DNA of 26,825 bases from Obelidium mucronatum (taxonomy: Eukaryota > Chytridiomycota > Chytridiomycetes > Chytridiales > Chytriomycetaceae). The translations under genes and the position numbers were made by a program. The DNA lies in assembly GCA_025765595.1 (NCBI GenBank), contig JAIVFH010000337.1, forward strand, positions 1 to 26,825, given 5' to 3'. The notes beneath the pieces were generated by a model, which did not search any database, had not been told where the DNA came from, and saw nothing but the letters and a program-made list of their open reading frames with translations. Positions 8,842-16,604 of this stretch are shown here, piece after piece (within the stretch, counting starts at the first letter, position 1; every line of letters begins with the position of its first letter).

Positions 8842-9204
8842 AACCGCCGTAGGCGGTTTGATCCCACCGCCGTAGGCGGTGTTTCCTATCGCCATAGGCG
8901 GTGTTTCCTACCGCCGCAGGCGGTTTGTTTCTTTTCTTTCGTGATCCTACCGCCGTAGGCGGTTTGTTTCTTTTCTTTTCTGATCCTACCGCCGTAGGCA
9001 GTGTTTCCCACCGCCGTAGGCGGTTTGTTTCTTTTCTTTCCTGATCCTACCGCCGTAGGCGGTTTGTTTCTTTTCTTTCGTGATCCTACCGCCGTAGGCG
9101 GTTTGTTTCTTTTCTTTCGTGATCCTACCGCCGTAGGCGGTACCCTTCTTTTCTTTCTTGATTCTCTGGCGCCGCAGGCAGAAACTATCGCCGTTAGGCG
9201 CGGT
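8842..9204. repeat. Hairpin array 2: about 10 copies plus two decayed ones, upstream of bZIP 1
   Basis: Unit on the plus strand is ACCGCC-GTA-GGCGGT, the same family as array 1 in opposite orientation. Starts are at 8842, 8865, 8888, 8910, 8949, 8988, 9010, 9049, 9088 and 9127, with decayed copies at 9168 and 9187. Spacing is about 22 bp or 39 bp. Spacers are pyrimidine-rich (TTTGTTTCTTTTCTTTC plus TGATCCT), homologous to the spacers of array 1 read on the other strand. The array ends 108 bp before the bZIP 1 start. From 9001 onward one plus frame stays open through the repeats into bZIP 1, reading TAVGG repeatedly; I treat this as fortuitous. Confidence 0.9.
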
Positions 9205-9312
9205 GTCTTATTCTTCAAAATTGGAACTTTAGAATTCGTGGGGGGAACTTTTACGCTTTCAAGTATTACAAAATTTGATGACAAATTGAATAAAAACAAT
9301 CTCGCCAAAAAA

Positions 9313-10328
9313 ATGAATGCACCACCCCAACAACCCGCAAAGCGAGGACGGAAACCAATCCCCACTGACAACAACAACACCAACAACACCACAACAACAA
9401 CAGCATCAGGGCAACCAACATTGAAACGAACAGTGCAACTCCGAGAAGCCCAACGAGCCCACAGAGAAAAGAAGGCTCTCTACGTCCAAGATTTGGAATC
9501 TCGTGTCCGCAAACTCGAAGAAGAAAACGCTAATGTAAAGAAGCTTCAAGATAGGATCAGTCAGTTGGAGTTTGAAGTTCAATTGTTGACGTCGAGTGAT
9601 GATGCAACGAATTCTGCTGCTGGTGCCAGTGGTTTGGCTGCCTTGCTTGGACAAACACCGCCGTCGTGTGGCTCCTGTGTTCTCAAGGAAAGCCGTATAC
9701 AAAGCCTCGAAGAGCAAGTCACTCTACTCAAGAAGGAATCCTCAAAGGAGAATACCACTACCACCACAACATTCAACACCTTGATCCAACAACCCCTTGC
9801 ACAAAGCATCGCTTCTTACACCACCCCTCCCGACACATTTCCAACGGGGAGTTTATTTCAAAACACTGATATGGTCATGGACGAGCTGGATGTCTTTTTA
9901 CAAGGCGTCACACCAAGAATCATGACGTCAGAGGAAATCTATGGACCTGTGGAAGTGGAATCGACCCGTTTATCTCTGAGAATGATTCCTTCGCTCAAGG
10001 ATTCTCTTTGTGTGGACCATTTGTGTGAATCTTATGTGGTAGGGAAAACTTTGCTTTAACGGGTGACGTGGCAGCATTAAAAACCACAACAACAAACCCC
10101 TCCCCAAAAGGCCATAAGCAGGACTTCAGATATTATATCAATGAAAAGAACAATGCTTCAATTCGTGCATGCAGTCAATGCCCTCTCGAAACAGTGCGAC
10201 GAATCCGAAATGCATCGTGTGTTTGACGTGATTTCAATGCATTTCGAAAGGAACCTGCTTCATACGGTACGACGGGGGATTTTTTTTTTTTTGGAAGTAA
10301 ATCTTGACTTGTTTGTTTGACTAAAATT

Positions 10329-10371
<43 letters not shown>

Positions 10372-10854
10372 CAATATTCTGTTCAATACTGGACCGTATT
10401 CCTTCCTTCCAATCCCATCGCGCTTGCTTCTGACCAGCTTTTAAAAGACGAGGAATTGATTCAAACGCTTGCGTTATTTCGTGCGCGCATCAGCCTTCTG
10501 CCATCGTTGGTGTCGTCGCAGGAAGCCATCAACGACCTTTGTAACACAGTAGTAAGTTTATGTATATGTATTTTTTTTTGTTGTTTTTTTTTCTTTTTTT
10601 TTTTATGCATCAAGAAAAGTTTCTTTTTTTAATAACCAAAAAAAAAAAACACAAACACAAAACAGCATTTGGCATTCACAACTCGAAATGTTGATTCCTT
10701 CTTTAGAATCAACTTGTCTTTGAGTAAGATGTTGGTGGCTACAACCCTTGAAGATCGGAAGCAGCTCTTGATTCTTTTCCACGAGGTGCGGAAATCACGG
10801 TTGGATCAAGTCGATGATTTGGTTCGGATGGCTGAACGATTCACGTTGGGGTAA
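9313..10854 (+). CDS. bZIP-like protein 1 with noncanonical basic region
   Basis: Predicted nuclear DNA-binding protein, 416 aa, exons 9313-10038, 10111-10266, 10372-10551 and 10666-10854. A GRKP basic patch (residues 12-15) is followed by LKRTVQLREAQRAHREKK, which aligns without gaps to the Yap1/Pap1 basic region but has Leu43 where bZIPs have invariant Asn, and His for Phe. A heptad zipper follows (LESRVRKLEEENANVKKL). SCGSC gives a CxxC at 119/122. A conserved block MDELDVFLQGVTPR, SEEIYGPVEVESTRLSL and MIPSL ends exon 1. Exons 2-4 code for helical sequence shared by all four paralogues (FERNLLHT, QYSVQYWTVFLP, RINLSLSKMLVATTLEDR). Intron 1 acceptor CCCCAAAAG was chosen because it keeps the 156-nt exon 2 found in the paralogues. 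No binding site or target is known to me. Confidence 0.82.
10330..10370 (+). repeat. A41 homopolymer in bZIP 1 intron 2
   Basis: Forty-one consecutive A run directly into the G of the AAG splice acceptor, so the usual pyrimidine tract before the acceptor is replaced by poly-A. Length may be inexact in the assembly. Confidence 0.8.
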
Positions 10855-10947
10855 TGAAAAACAGCTTGCTCGTGCCATTTATAGTAAAGCTTGCATTTTC
10901 AAAAAAAGAACAATTATTTGTTTTTAAAAAAAGATTTGTCAACAATA

Positions 10948-11949
10948 ATGTCTCAAATAGGTCCGCCGTCCAAGCAACGAGGCCGCAAGCCGATTCAAGA
11001 CACCGGCAATTCAGACCCAACAGTATCCAAACGAACTGTCCAGCTTCGAGAAGCACAACGAGCTCATCGGGAACGTAAAGTGCAATACCTCCAGGATTTG
11101 GAACTCAAAGTCAAGGAGTTGACGGAAGAAGCTAGTTTGGTCAAGAAACTCAAGGCTCGGGTTCAGCAATTGGAGTTTGAAGCTGGATTGCGGGATCCGT
11201 TATCTGGGACGAGTACTACTAGTTTGTTGCAAGCAGCGGCCGCTGGTGTGCTATTGAATGAAGTTGGAGCAAGCAATTGCGGGTCATGTGTGTTGAAGGA
11301 ATTCCAAGTGAATGAACTCAAAAAGGAATGCCAAGAGTGGAAGGAAAAGGCAATGTCCCTCATGTCGATGCAACAGCAACAGCAACAGCAACAACAACCA
11401 ACCCCACCACCTCCCATGACGATGCCGTTGGCTGCCCCGACATCAACCGCGAGTCTTTCACCTATACCCGATGCATCTCTTTTCAATGTTGATACTACCG
11501 TTGACACTGTAATGGATGAATTGGATGTGTTTTTGAGTGGTATTACCCCACGTTTCTTGACATCTGAGGAAATCTATGGACCTGTTGAAATCGAATCGAC
11601 TCGATTGTCGTTGAAAATGATTCCATCTTTGGTTGGGAATCCTTCGGTTGATTTGATTTGTGATTCGATTGTGGTGAGCAACCTTTTTTTTTTTTTTTTT
11701 TTTCGATGATGAAGGTGGGCCTTATTTACCCGGTTTTTGTGAAGGCACTCACCCAAACATCGGATCTCCTCGCCATGAAGAAAATAATGTTGAAGTTTGT
11801 TCGTGGGATTAATCATATATGCGTGAATTGCCATGACGCTGAACGGTCTCGCGTGTTTGAAGTCATTGCCATGCATTTTGAGAGGAATCTGTTGCATACT
11901 GTACGTTATATATATATAGGAGAGCTATTTTTTCTTGTTTTTTTTTCCA

Positions 11950-11990
<41 letters not shown>

Positions 11991-12509
11991 CGGTTTTTTT
12001 TTTCTTGGATGTGTATTTAATGCTTACAGTTCCGCCCACTTGATTCCTAGCAATACTCTGTGCAATTCTGGTCCGTGTTCTTGCCGCCGCTTCCAGCTGA
12101 AATCCAAATATCACATTCGAAACCGGGATTAATCGCGTACATCAATCAACTGCAAGAAAACTTGCAGCAGCTTCCTTCTCTTGCAGCGGCAGGAGGAGAT
12201 ATTGTTTTGGAATTCTGTAATACCCTGGTGAGTTCCACTTTTTTTTTAGCATTGGCCGGCCATCCAAGAAAAAAAAATCACGACTCATCTGATCCGTTTT
12301 TTAAAAACAAAAAATAATAGAAACTTGCATTTGGAAATCAAAGCACAGAGGCATTTTTCCGTATTGGTTATTGTCTAAACAAACTGTTTGTCGCAACGAG
12401 TCTTCAAGATCGAGCACAGCTGTTGCGATATTTCAACGGGTTGAGGGAGGCGCAGTTGGATGATGTGGATGATTTGGTGACAAGGGCTGAAGAGATTACG
12501 TTGAAATAA
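10948..12509 (+). CDS. bZIP-like protein 2 with noncanonical basic region
   Basis: Closest paralogue of bZIP 1; 415 aa from exons 10948-11673, 11745-11900, 12051-12227 and 12321-12509. Exon 1 is 726 nt, exactly as in bZIP 1, and exons 2 and 4 are again 156 and 189 nt. The basic region SKRTVQLREAQRAHRERK has Leu33 in place of the invariant Asn. The zipper includes LELKVKELTEEASLVKKL. NCGSC (Cys111, Cys114) is followed by a polyglutamine run of about nine and a Pro-rich stretch. The signature MDELDVFLSGITPR, SEEIYGPVEIESTRLSL, MIPSL is nearly identical to bZIP 1. Later exons give FERNLLHT, QYSVQFWSVFLP and LNKLFVATSLQDRAQLL. Intron 1 carries T20 and intron 2 carries G40. The stop codon overlaps AATAAA, and the next gene starts 22 bp later. 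Confidence 0.83.
11951..11990 (+). repeat. G40 homopolymer in bZIP 2 intron 2
   Basis: Forty consecutive G, interrupted only at the end by CGG, inside a 150-nt intron. The tract could form stacked G-quadruplexes on the sense strand. It might be a polymerase artefact; its length is not reliable from assembled sequence. Confidence 0.8.
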
Positions 12510-12531
12510 AAAAAAACAGACTTGGAATAAA

Positions 12532-13934
12532 ATGGAATCAACGCCGTCGGTACCACCAACAAAGAGAGGCAGGAAACCAACAGCAACAACAGCAAATGAT
12601 CCAAACTCAAAACGGGCGATGCAATTGCGAGAAGCCCAGCGCATGCACCAGCAGCGAAAGGCGCAATACGTGAAAGACTTGGAACAGCGAGTCCATGAGC
12701 TCATGAACGAAAACAAGGAGCTCAAGTATTTGAAGGAGAAGGTGGAGCAACTTGAGCTTGATTGCCACCTGCTGAAGAGCAAGAATCCTGCGATCCAAAG
12801 CTTGCTATCGACCGCTGTTAGTAACAACCGCACGTGCGATTCTTGCCAAACAAATATGATAAAGCTTCAGACTCAATTGGACGCCGCCAACAGGAAATGC
12901 AGCGAATTGCAATCGAAGCTTGATCAGAACCGGGTTCAAGATGATCTCTTTGGGTGGACGGAATCCATCTTTACTGGTTCTTCAGCAATCACGATACCCC
13001 CTCCACTGCCACCACTGTCGATCAGCAAACAATCGCCAGATAATGATTACATTATGGATGACCTGGATTCCTTCTTGAACGGGATCAGGCCTCGTTTGAT
13101 ATCTGCAGAAGAAATCTTTGGGCCTTGCGATGTGGAACTCCTGCGACTCTCTTTGAAACTTATACCATCTCTTTCGGAGTCTGAATTAATTGATTCTTTG
13201 ATGGATTTGATTACAGTTGAGTGTTATTTGGCTCTGTATCTGACGCTTTTTTTTTTGGTAAACGAACCTTTCCCCAGGCACATACTCAAAGTACAGATCT
13301 AATCACATCAAAACGAATCATACTCAAGAGAGTAAGGATTATGGGACAGTTATTCCAAAGATGCGCCATTTCAGAACGAGCCCAGTTTTTCAAAGCGATT
13401 TCCAGTCAAGTGGAAAGGAATATCAATCATGTCGTTGAGTAGCCCCCACACACCCACCTTATGCAACGCACATCTTGCTAAAGCATTAAATGTATATTTT
13501 CTCACAAATAGAAATACTTGGTTCAAGTGTGGTCTTCCTATTTGCCGCATCGCACTCTGGGGTCGTCCCCAACATTTCGAATCTACGGCGCCTCCCCAGA
13601 CCCCAAAAAGTGCCACCCAGATTCATCATCTCATTCCGCTGTTCTTGAAGAAACGAAACTCCCACTTCTTCTTCGTACCTGTCTCCAACAATTCAAATCC
13701 GTCCAGGATTACCAGGACCTTGTTGAGGAATTTGTGTATAGCTTGACCAAAGGGATCGACAGGGATGACCCCGAGACTTTGTTTCGCGTGAATTTAAGTG
13801 TGGGGAAACTTGCGGTTGCTGCTAATGTAGCGGATCGTGCGGATTTGTTGATGCTGGTCCATGAGATTCGGGATGGGCATCAAGATATTGTGGAGGAAAT
13901 GATTTCGAAAGCTCAAGAATTGACGCTGGCTTGA
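12532..13934 (+). CDS. bZIP-like protein 3 with noncanonical basic region
   Basis: Third paralogue, 420 aa, exons 12532-13215, 13278-13433 and 13512-13934. The basic region SKRAMQLREAQRMHQQRK has Leu32 for the invariant Asn. The zipper includes LEQRVHELMNENKELKYL, and TCDSC gives Cys102/Cys105. The shared block reads MDDLDSFLNGIRPR, SAEEIFGPCDVELLRLSL, KLIPSL. Exon 2 is again 156 nt and ends VERNINHV. The intron that separates exons 3 and 4 in copies 1 and 2 is absent: one 423-nt exon runs from KYLVQVWSSYLP through LFRVNLSVGKLAVAANVADR to the stop. The start ATG follows AATAAA directly and is only 22 bp after the bZIP 2 stop. An AATAAA signal lies 35 bp after its own stop. Confidence 0.83.
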
Positions 13935-13968
13935 AAAAAGATACTATAGTCCGTACGGTGAAGGGAGG

Positions 13969-13974
13969 AATAAA
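13969..13974 (+). terminator. AATAAA polyadenylation signal of bZIP 3
   Basis: AATAAA 35 bp downstream of the bZIP 3 stop codon, at a usual distance for cleavage before the tRNA relic. Confidence 0.4.
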
Positions 13975-14010
13975 CACTAATTTTACAAAGTAATGAAGCT
14001 CACTGACATC

Positions 14011-14056
14011 GCTCTTGTGGGATCTTGTGGCTTAGTTGTCAAAGCGCCGGTCTCAT
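14011..14056 (+). pseudogene. tRNA-Met(CAT) 5'-half relic
   Basis: The sequence repeats the 5' half of the intact tRNA-Met gene at 22832-22759: acceptor 5' strand, D arm, anticodon stem and loop CTCATAA, ending just after TCCGAA. Differences are a partial duplication of the first ten bases (GCTCTTGTGG then GATCTTGTGG), one G lost from the D loop, and T to C in the anticodon stem. No T arm or 3' acceptor strand follows, so it cannot fold into a tRNA. The rest of 13935-14255 shows nothing else coding. Confidence 0.8.
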
Positions 14057-14255
14057 AATCCGAAAAGAATAGATATACTGTAGCGTTGCTTGCAGCTACT
14101 TTTCTTTGTTTGGTGTTGGTTGCAAATTTTCAGTCTTAAATTTCGGCCCAGAATAAGCCCATAAAAAACATAAGACCAAGTTTATTTTTCACTCTTCAGT
14201 TCTGCCAGCAAATCAAAAACCATGAAAACTCTGATCCAAAAAGAAAAAAAACGAA

Positions 14256-14782
14256 TCACTGGATGTTAATCTTCTTGACTCCTTCATCCAAAGCCTTCTT
14301 CAAAAGAGTCAATTCAAGAACACCATGGTCCATGGTGGCAGTAACTGCGTCAGCATTGGCATCATTGGGAAGGCGAACACTTCGAGAGAATTTGCCAAAA
14401 GAGCGTTCAATAACATGGCGCTGGTTGTCTTTGGTTTCCTTTTTGGTGTTGCGTTCTCCAGAGATAGTCAAGATATTGTCCTTGATTGTAATGTTTACTT
14501 CATCCTGTATTAGCAAAGAGTGTGGTGTCAGCAAAACCAACGGTGGAGGAAACAAAAGCAATATTTTACCTTTTTCACACCGGGAAGGTCAGCATGTACA
14601 ATGTACCCTTTCTCGTTTTCAGTCAAGTCCAAACGCGCATTGAAGGAGCCACCCCAGTACTTTGAGGAAATCTGGTTCGCGTCATCCGTGTTTAACTCGG
14701 AAGAAGTCATGGAATTGAGTTGGGCATTCATGAGGCGATCAAAGTCGCGGAAGAGAGAGTCGCGTGGTAAGAACACAGCCAT
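14256..14782 (-). CDS. Small heat-shock protein, Hsp20/alpha-crystallin family
   Basis: ATP-independent chaperone that binds unfolding proteins as an oligomer. Exons 14782-14570 and 14504-14256, one 65-nt intron, 153 aa. The N-terminus MAVFLPRDSLFRDFDRLMN is a typical short hydrophobic arm. The alpha-crystallin domain runs from FNARLDLTENEKGYIVHADLPG through DNILTISGERN and FSRSVRLPNDANAD to HGVLELTLLKK, the A/G-x-L motif region at the end (GVLELTL). The intron interrupts the domain just after the conserved A-D-L-P-G-V segment. A canonical three-unit heat-shock element and a TATAAAA lie upstream. The gene is inserted in opposite orientation between bZIP 3 and bZIP 4. Confidence 0.95.
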
Positions 14783-14860
14783 TTTAATTGTTGGTATTTG
14801 GTTTTTGGAGGTTTTTTTTTATCAAATGCTTACGTCTCTGAACCGCCAGAGGCGAGGCGC

Positions 14861-14867
14861 TTTTATA
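14861..14867 (-). promoter_or_regulatory. TATA box of Hsp20
   Basis: TATAAAA on the minus strand, about 80 nt upstream of the Hsp20 ATG and 60 nt downstream of the heat-shock element, the usual arrangement of a heat-inducible promoter. Confidence 0.65.
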
Positions 14868-14926
14868 CTTTTTTGATTTGTAATTGAATACAGATTAAAT
14901 CATGCTTCGCTGATTGTGAAAGTAGA

Positions 14927-14939
14927 TTCGCGAAATTTC
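14927..14939. promoter_or_regulatory. Heat-shock element (three perfect units)
   Basis: TTCgcGAAatTTC is three alternating nTTCn/nGAAn units with exact 5-bp phasing, the consensus site for an Hsf1 trimer. It lies 145 nt upstream of the Hsp20 ATG and 294 nt upstream of the bZIP 4 ATG in the shared 450-bp divergent region 14783-15232, which otherwise holds only the two TATA boxes. Confidence 0.75.
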
Positions 14940-15156
14940 TAGGGTTTTCGATCGGATTCTATGTGTTGCACAAGATATTCCATGAGAGTTTCCACTATAC
15001 CGTAATTGATAACTAAAGAAGCACTTGATTGATGGTGTTCTTTGACTCAAATGTTCGAAGACAACGTGGTTTGGGGTACACTGATGGGGTGTTTCATCAA
15101 AATGCTGGAAAATATGCATAAAATATGGTTCTTTCCTCAAACATGTATTATGCACA

Positions 15157-15162
15157 TATATA
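15157..15162 (+). promoter_or_regulatory. TATA-like box of bZIP 4
   Basis: TATATA about 70 nt upstream of the chosen bZIP 4 start at 15233, in the divergent promoter shared with Hsp20. Confidence 0.4.
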
Positions 15163-15232
15163 GCATGCTTTGGAAGGAAGGCTTGAGAATCTGACACTGG
15201 AATCCTTTGAGCTCTTTGAAACATGGAAAATC

Positions 15233-16589
15233 ATGTCAGAAGAAGGAGTGTCACCAGCATCAACAGTCGCCACTGCGCCATTCCCACCAGCACCAGCATA
15301 CAATCCACACAGCGGCCGAGGCAGAAAGAGGACTTTGGATGAGCCCATCTCGAAGAGAAGCGGTCAAATGAGAGAGGCCCAAAGAGCCCACAGAGAACGC
15401 AAGAAGAACTATCTGTTTGATCTCGAGAGAAAAGCAAAGGAGCTGGAGACTGTAAAACAAAGGGTTTCGGAGTTGGAGCTGGAACTGGCAAAGACAATTC
15501 ATGGTGTTGGTGCCAAATCAACCCTAGCTCCTTGCATTCACTGCGCCACGGAGCAGTTTAAAACTTCTCTCTGTATGGATCAAGTGAAGGTGTTGGAGAA
15601 GCAGGTTGTCGATTTGAAGCTGGAGGCAGAAGTTTGGAAGGCCAGAGCATTGGGGGTTGCAGCACAAACGCCAGTGCTGCCCATTATTTCGTCACCTAGT
15701 ATTGGTACATTTGTACTGGATCAATCTCCAGCTGCTTCAGTTTCCGAAGGATCTATGTCCATGGATTCATCCACTTTCATGAACCAATCCATGGTTCCAT
15801 CAGAACAGCTATTTGGTCCGATGGATATTGAATCGACTCGACGAGATTTGAAACTTTTGCCCTCGCTGATGGGTTTGACTGTCGCTGATGATATTGTGAA
15901 CATGGCCATTGCTCAAACCAAAGTTGACCATGTTGGTCAAGTGAAGAGAATGTTCTTCAATATGATTCGGTTGGTTCTTGACGCTGTCGTTTGAAGTTAG
16001 TTGACTCGAATTTGGTTCTTCAGGCTGTTGAATGAGCTATTTGATTCATGTTCGGTTCTTGATCGTGCAAAAGCTGCTGAAATTGTTGCAAAGTGTATGC
16101 AGGGAAATTCTCATCACTTGGTTTGTTAGAAACCATCACACAATGTGTGTCATATCTAATCGTTGGGTTACAGCGATACATCACAAATTCATGGGCAGGA
16201 CTCTTGCAGGAATCATCGACACCTCGCCAGCCTTGCGCAAACAAAGCAAATAGTCGAGGGTTTAACTTGCTGCGCTCTTCGCTTCTTTCAATACCTTCTC
16301 TAGCAAACGCCCAGGATCAAATTGATGAGTTCTGCCAGATCTTTGTATGTGTAGTTCTTTGTTCTATTGGCTTACTAGTACTGACTTACTGTCCGTTCAG
16401 ACACACGCTCTGGAGGAGCAGGACCCTGACGGTTTCTTCCGCGTTCATGTGGCAATTTCAAATTTGGAAGCTCTCCTCGTGTCCGTTGAAGAAAGGACGA
16501 GGTTTTTTTCCGCCTTTGAAGTAGCGAGGGAGGGAAACCGAAAGGATATGGAAACTTTGATCCAGAAAGTTGAACAAACTGCTTTGTAA
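15233..16589 (+). CDS. bZIP-like protein 4, most divergent paralogue
   Basis: Fourth family member, 397 aa, exons 15233-15969, 16024-16120, 16174-16344 and 16401-16589. The basic region SKRSGQMREAQRAHRERK has Met46 for the invariant Asn. LERKAKELETVKQRVSELEL is the zipper, followed by PCIHC (Cys101, Cys104). The shared block is reduced to SEQLFGPMDIESTRRDL and KLLPSL. The intron that precedes exon 2 in copies 1-3 is missing; instead a 54-nt intron (15970-16023) interrupts the homologous exon further downstream, joining FNMIR to LLNELFDSC. This join is supported by alignment to the paralogues (ICVNC, DAERSRVFEVI). The last exon is 189 nt, as in copies 1 and 2. The start is the first in-frame ATG. 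The gene ends 15 bp from the convergent carboxypeptidase stop. Confidence 0.8.
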
Positions 16590-16604
16590 AATCTTATTTT
16601 TTTC

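Noticed and set aside
6226..9204. CRISPR array
   Set aside because: Short palindromic repeats with regular spacing look like CRISPR, but spacers are near-identical low-complexity purine/pyrimidine tracts, the repeat is only 15 bp, no cas gene is present, and the DNA is eukaryotic with spliced genes.
9001..9312. N-terminal extension of bZIP 1 through array 2
   Set aside because: The frame is open into the bZIP, but it has no ATG start, encodes only repeat-derived TAVGG units, and the other paralogues have no such extension.
11706..12020. ORF ending in a polyglycine run through G40
   Set aside because: It runs from bZIP 2 exon 2 into intron 2; the glycine run is the homopolymer and the paralogues splice here.
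14011..14056. Functional tRNA-Met
   Set aside because: No T arm or 3' acceptor strand follows and the 5' end is duplicated, so a cloverleaf cannot form.
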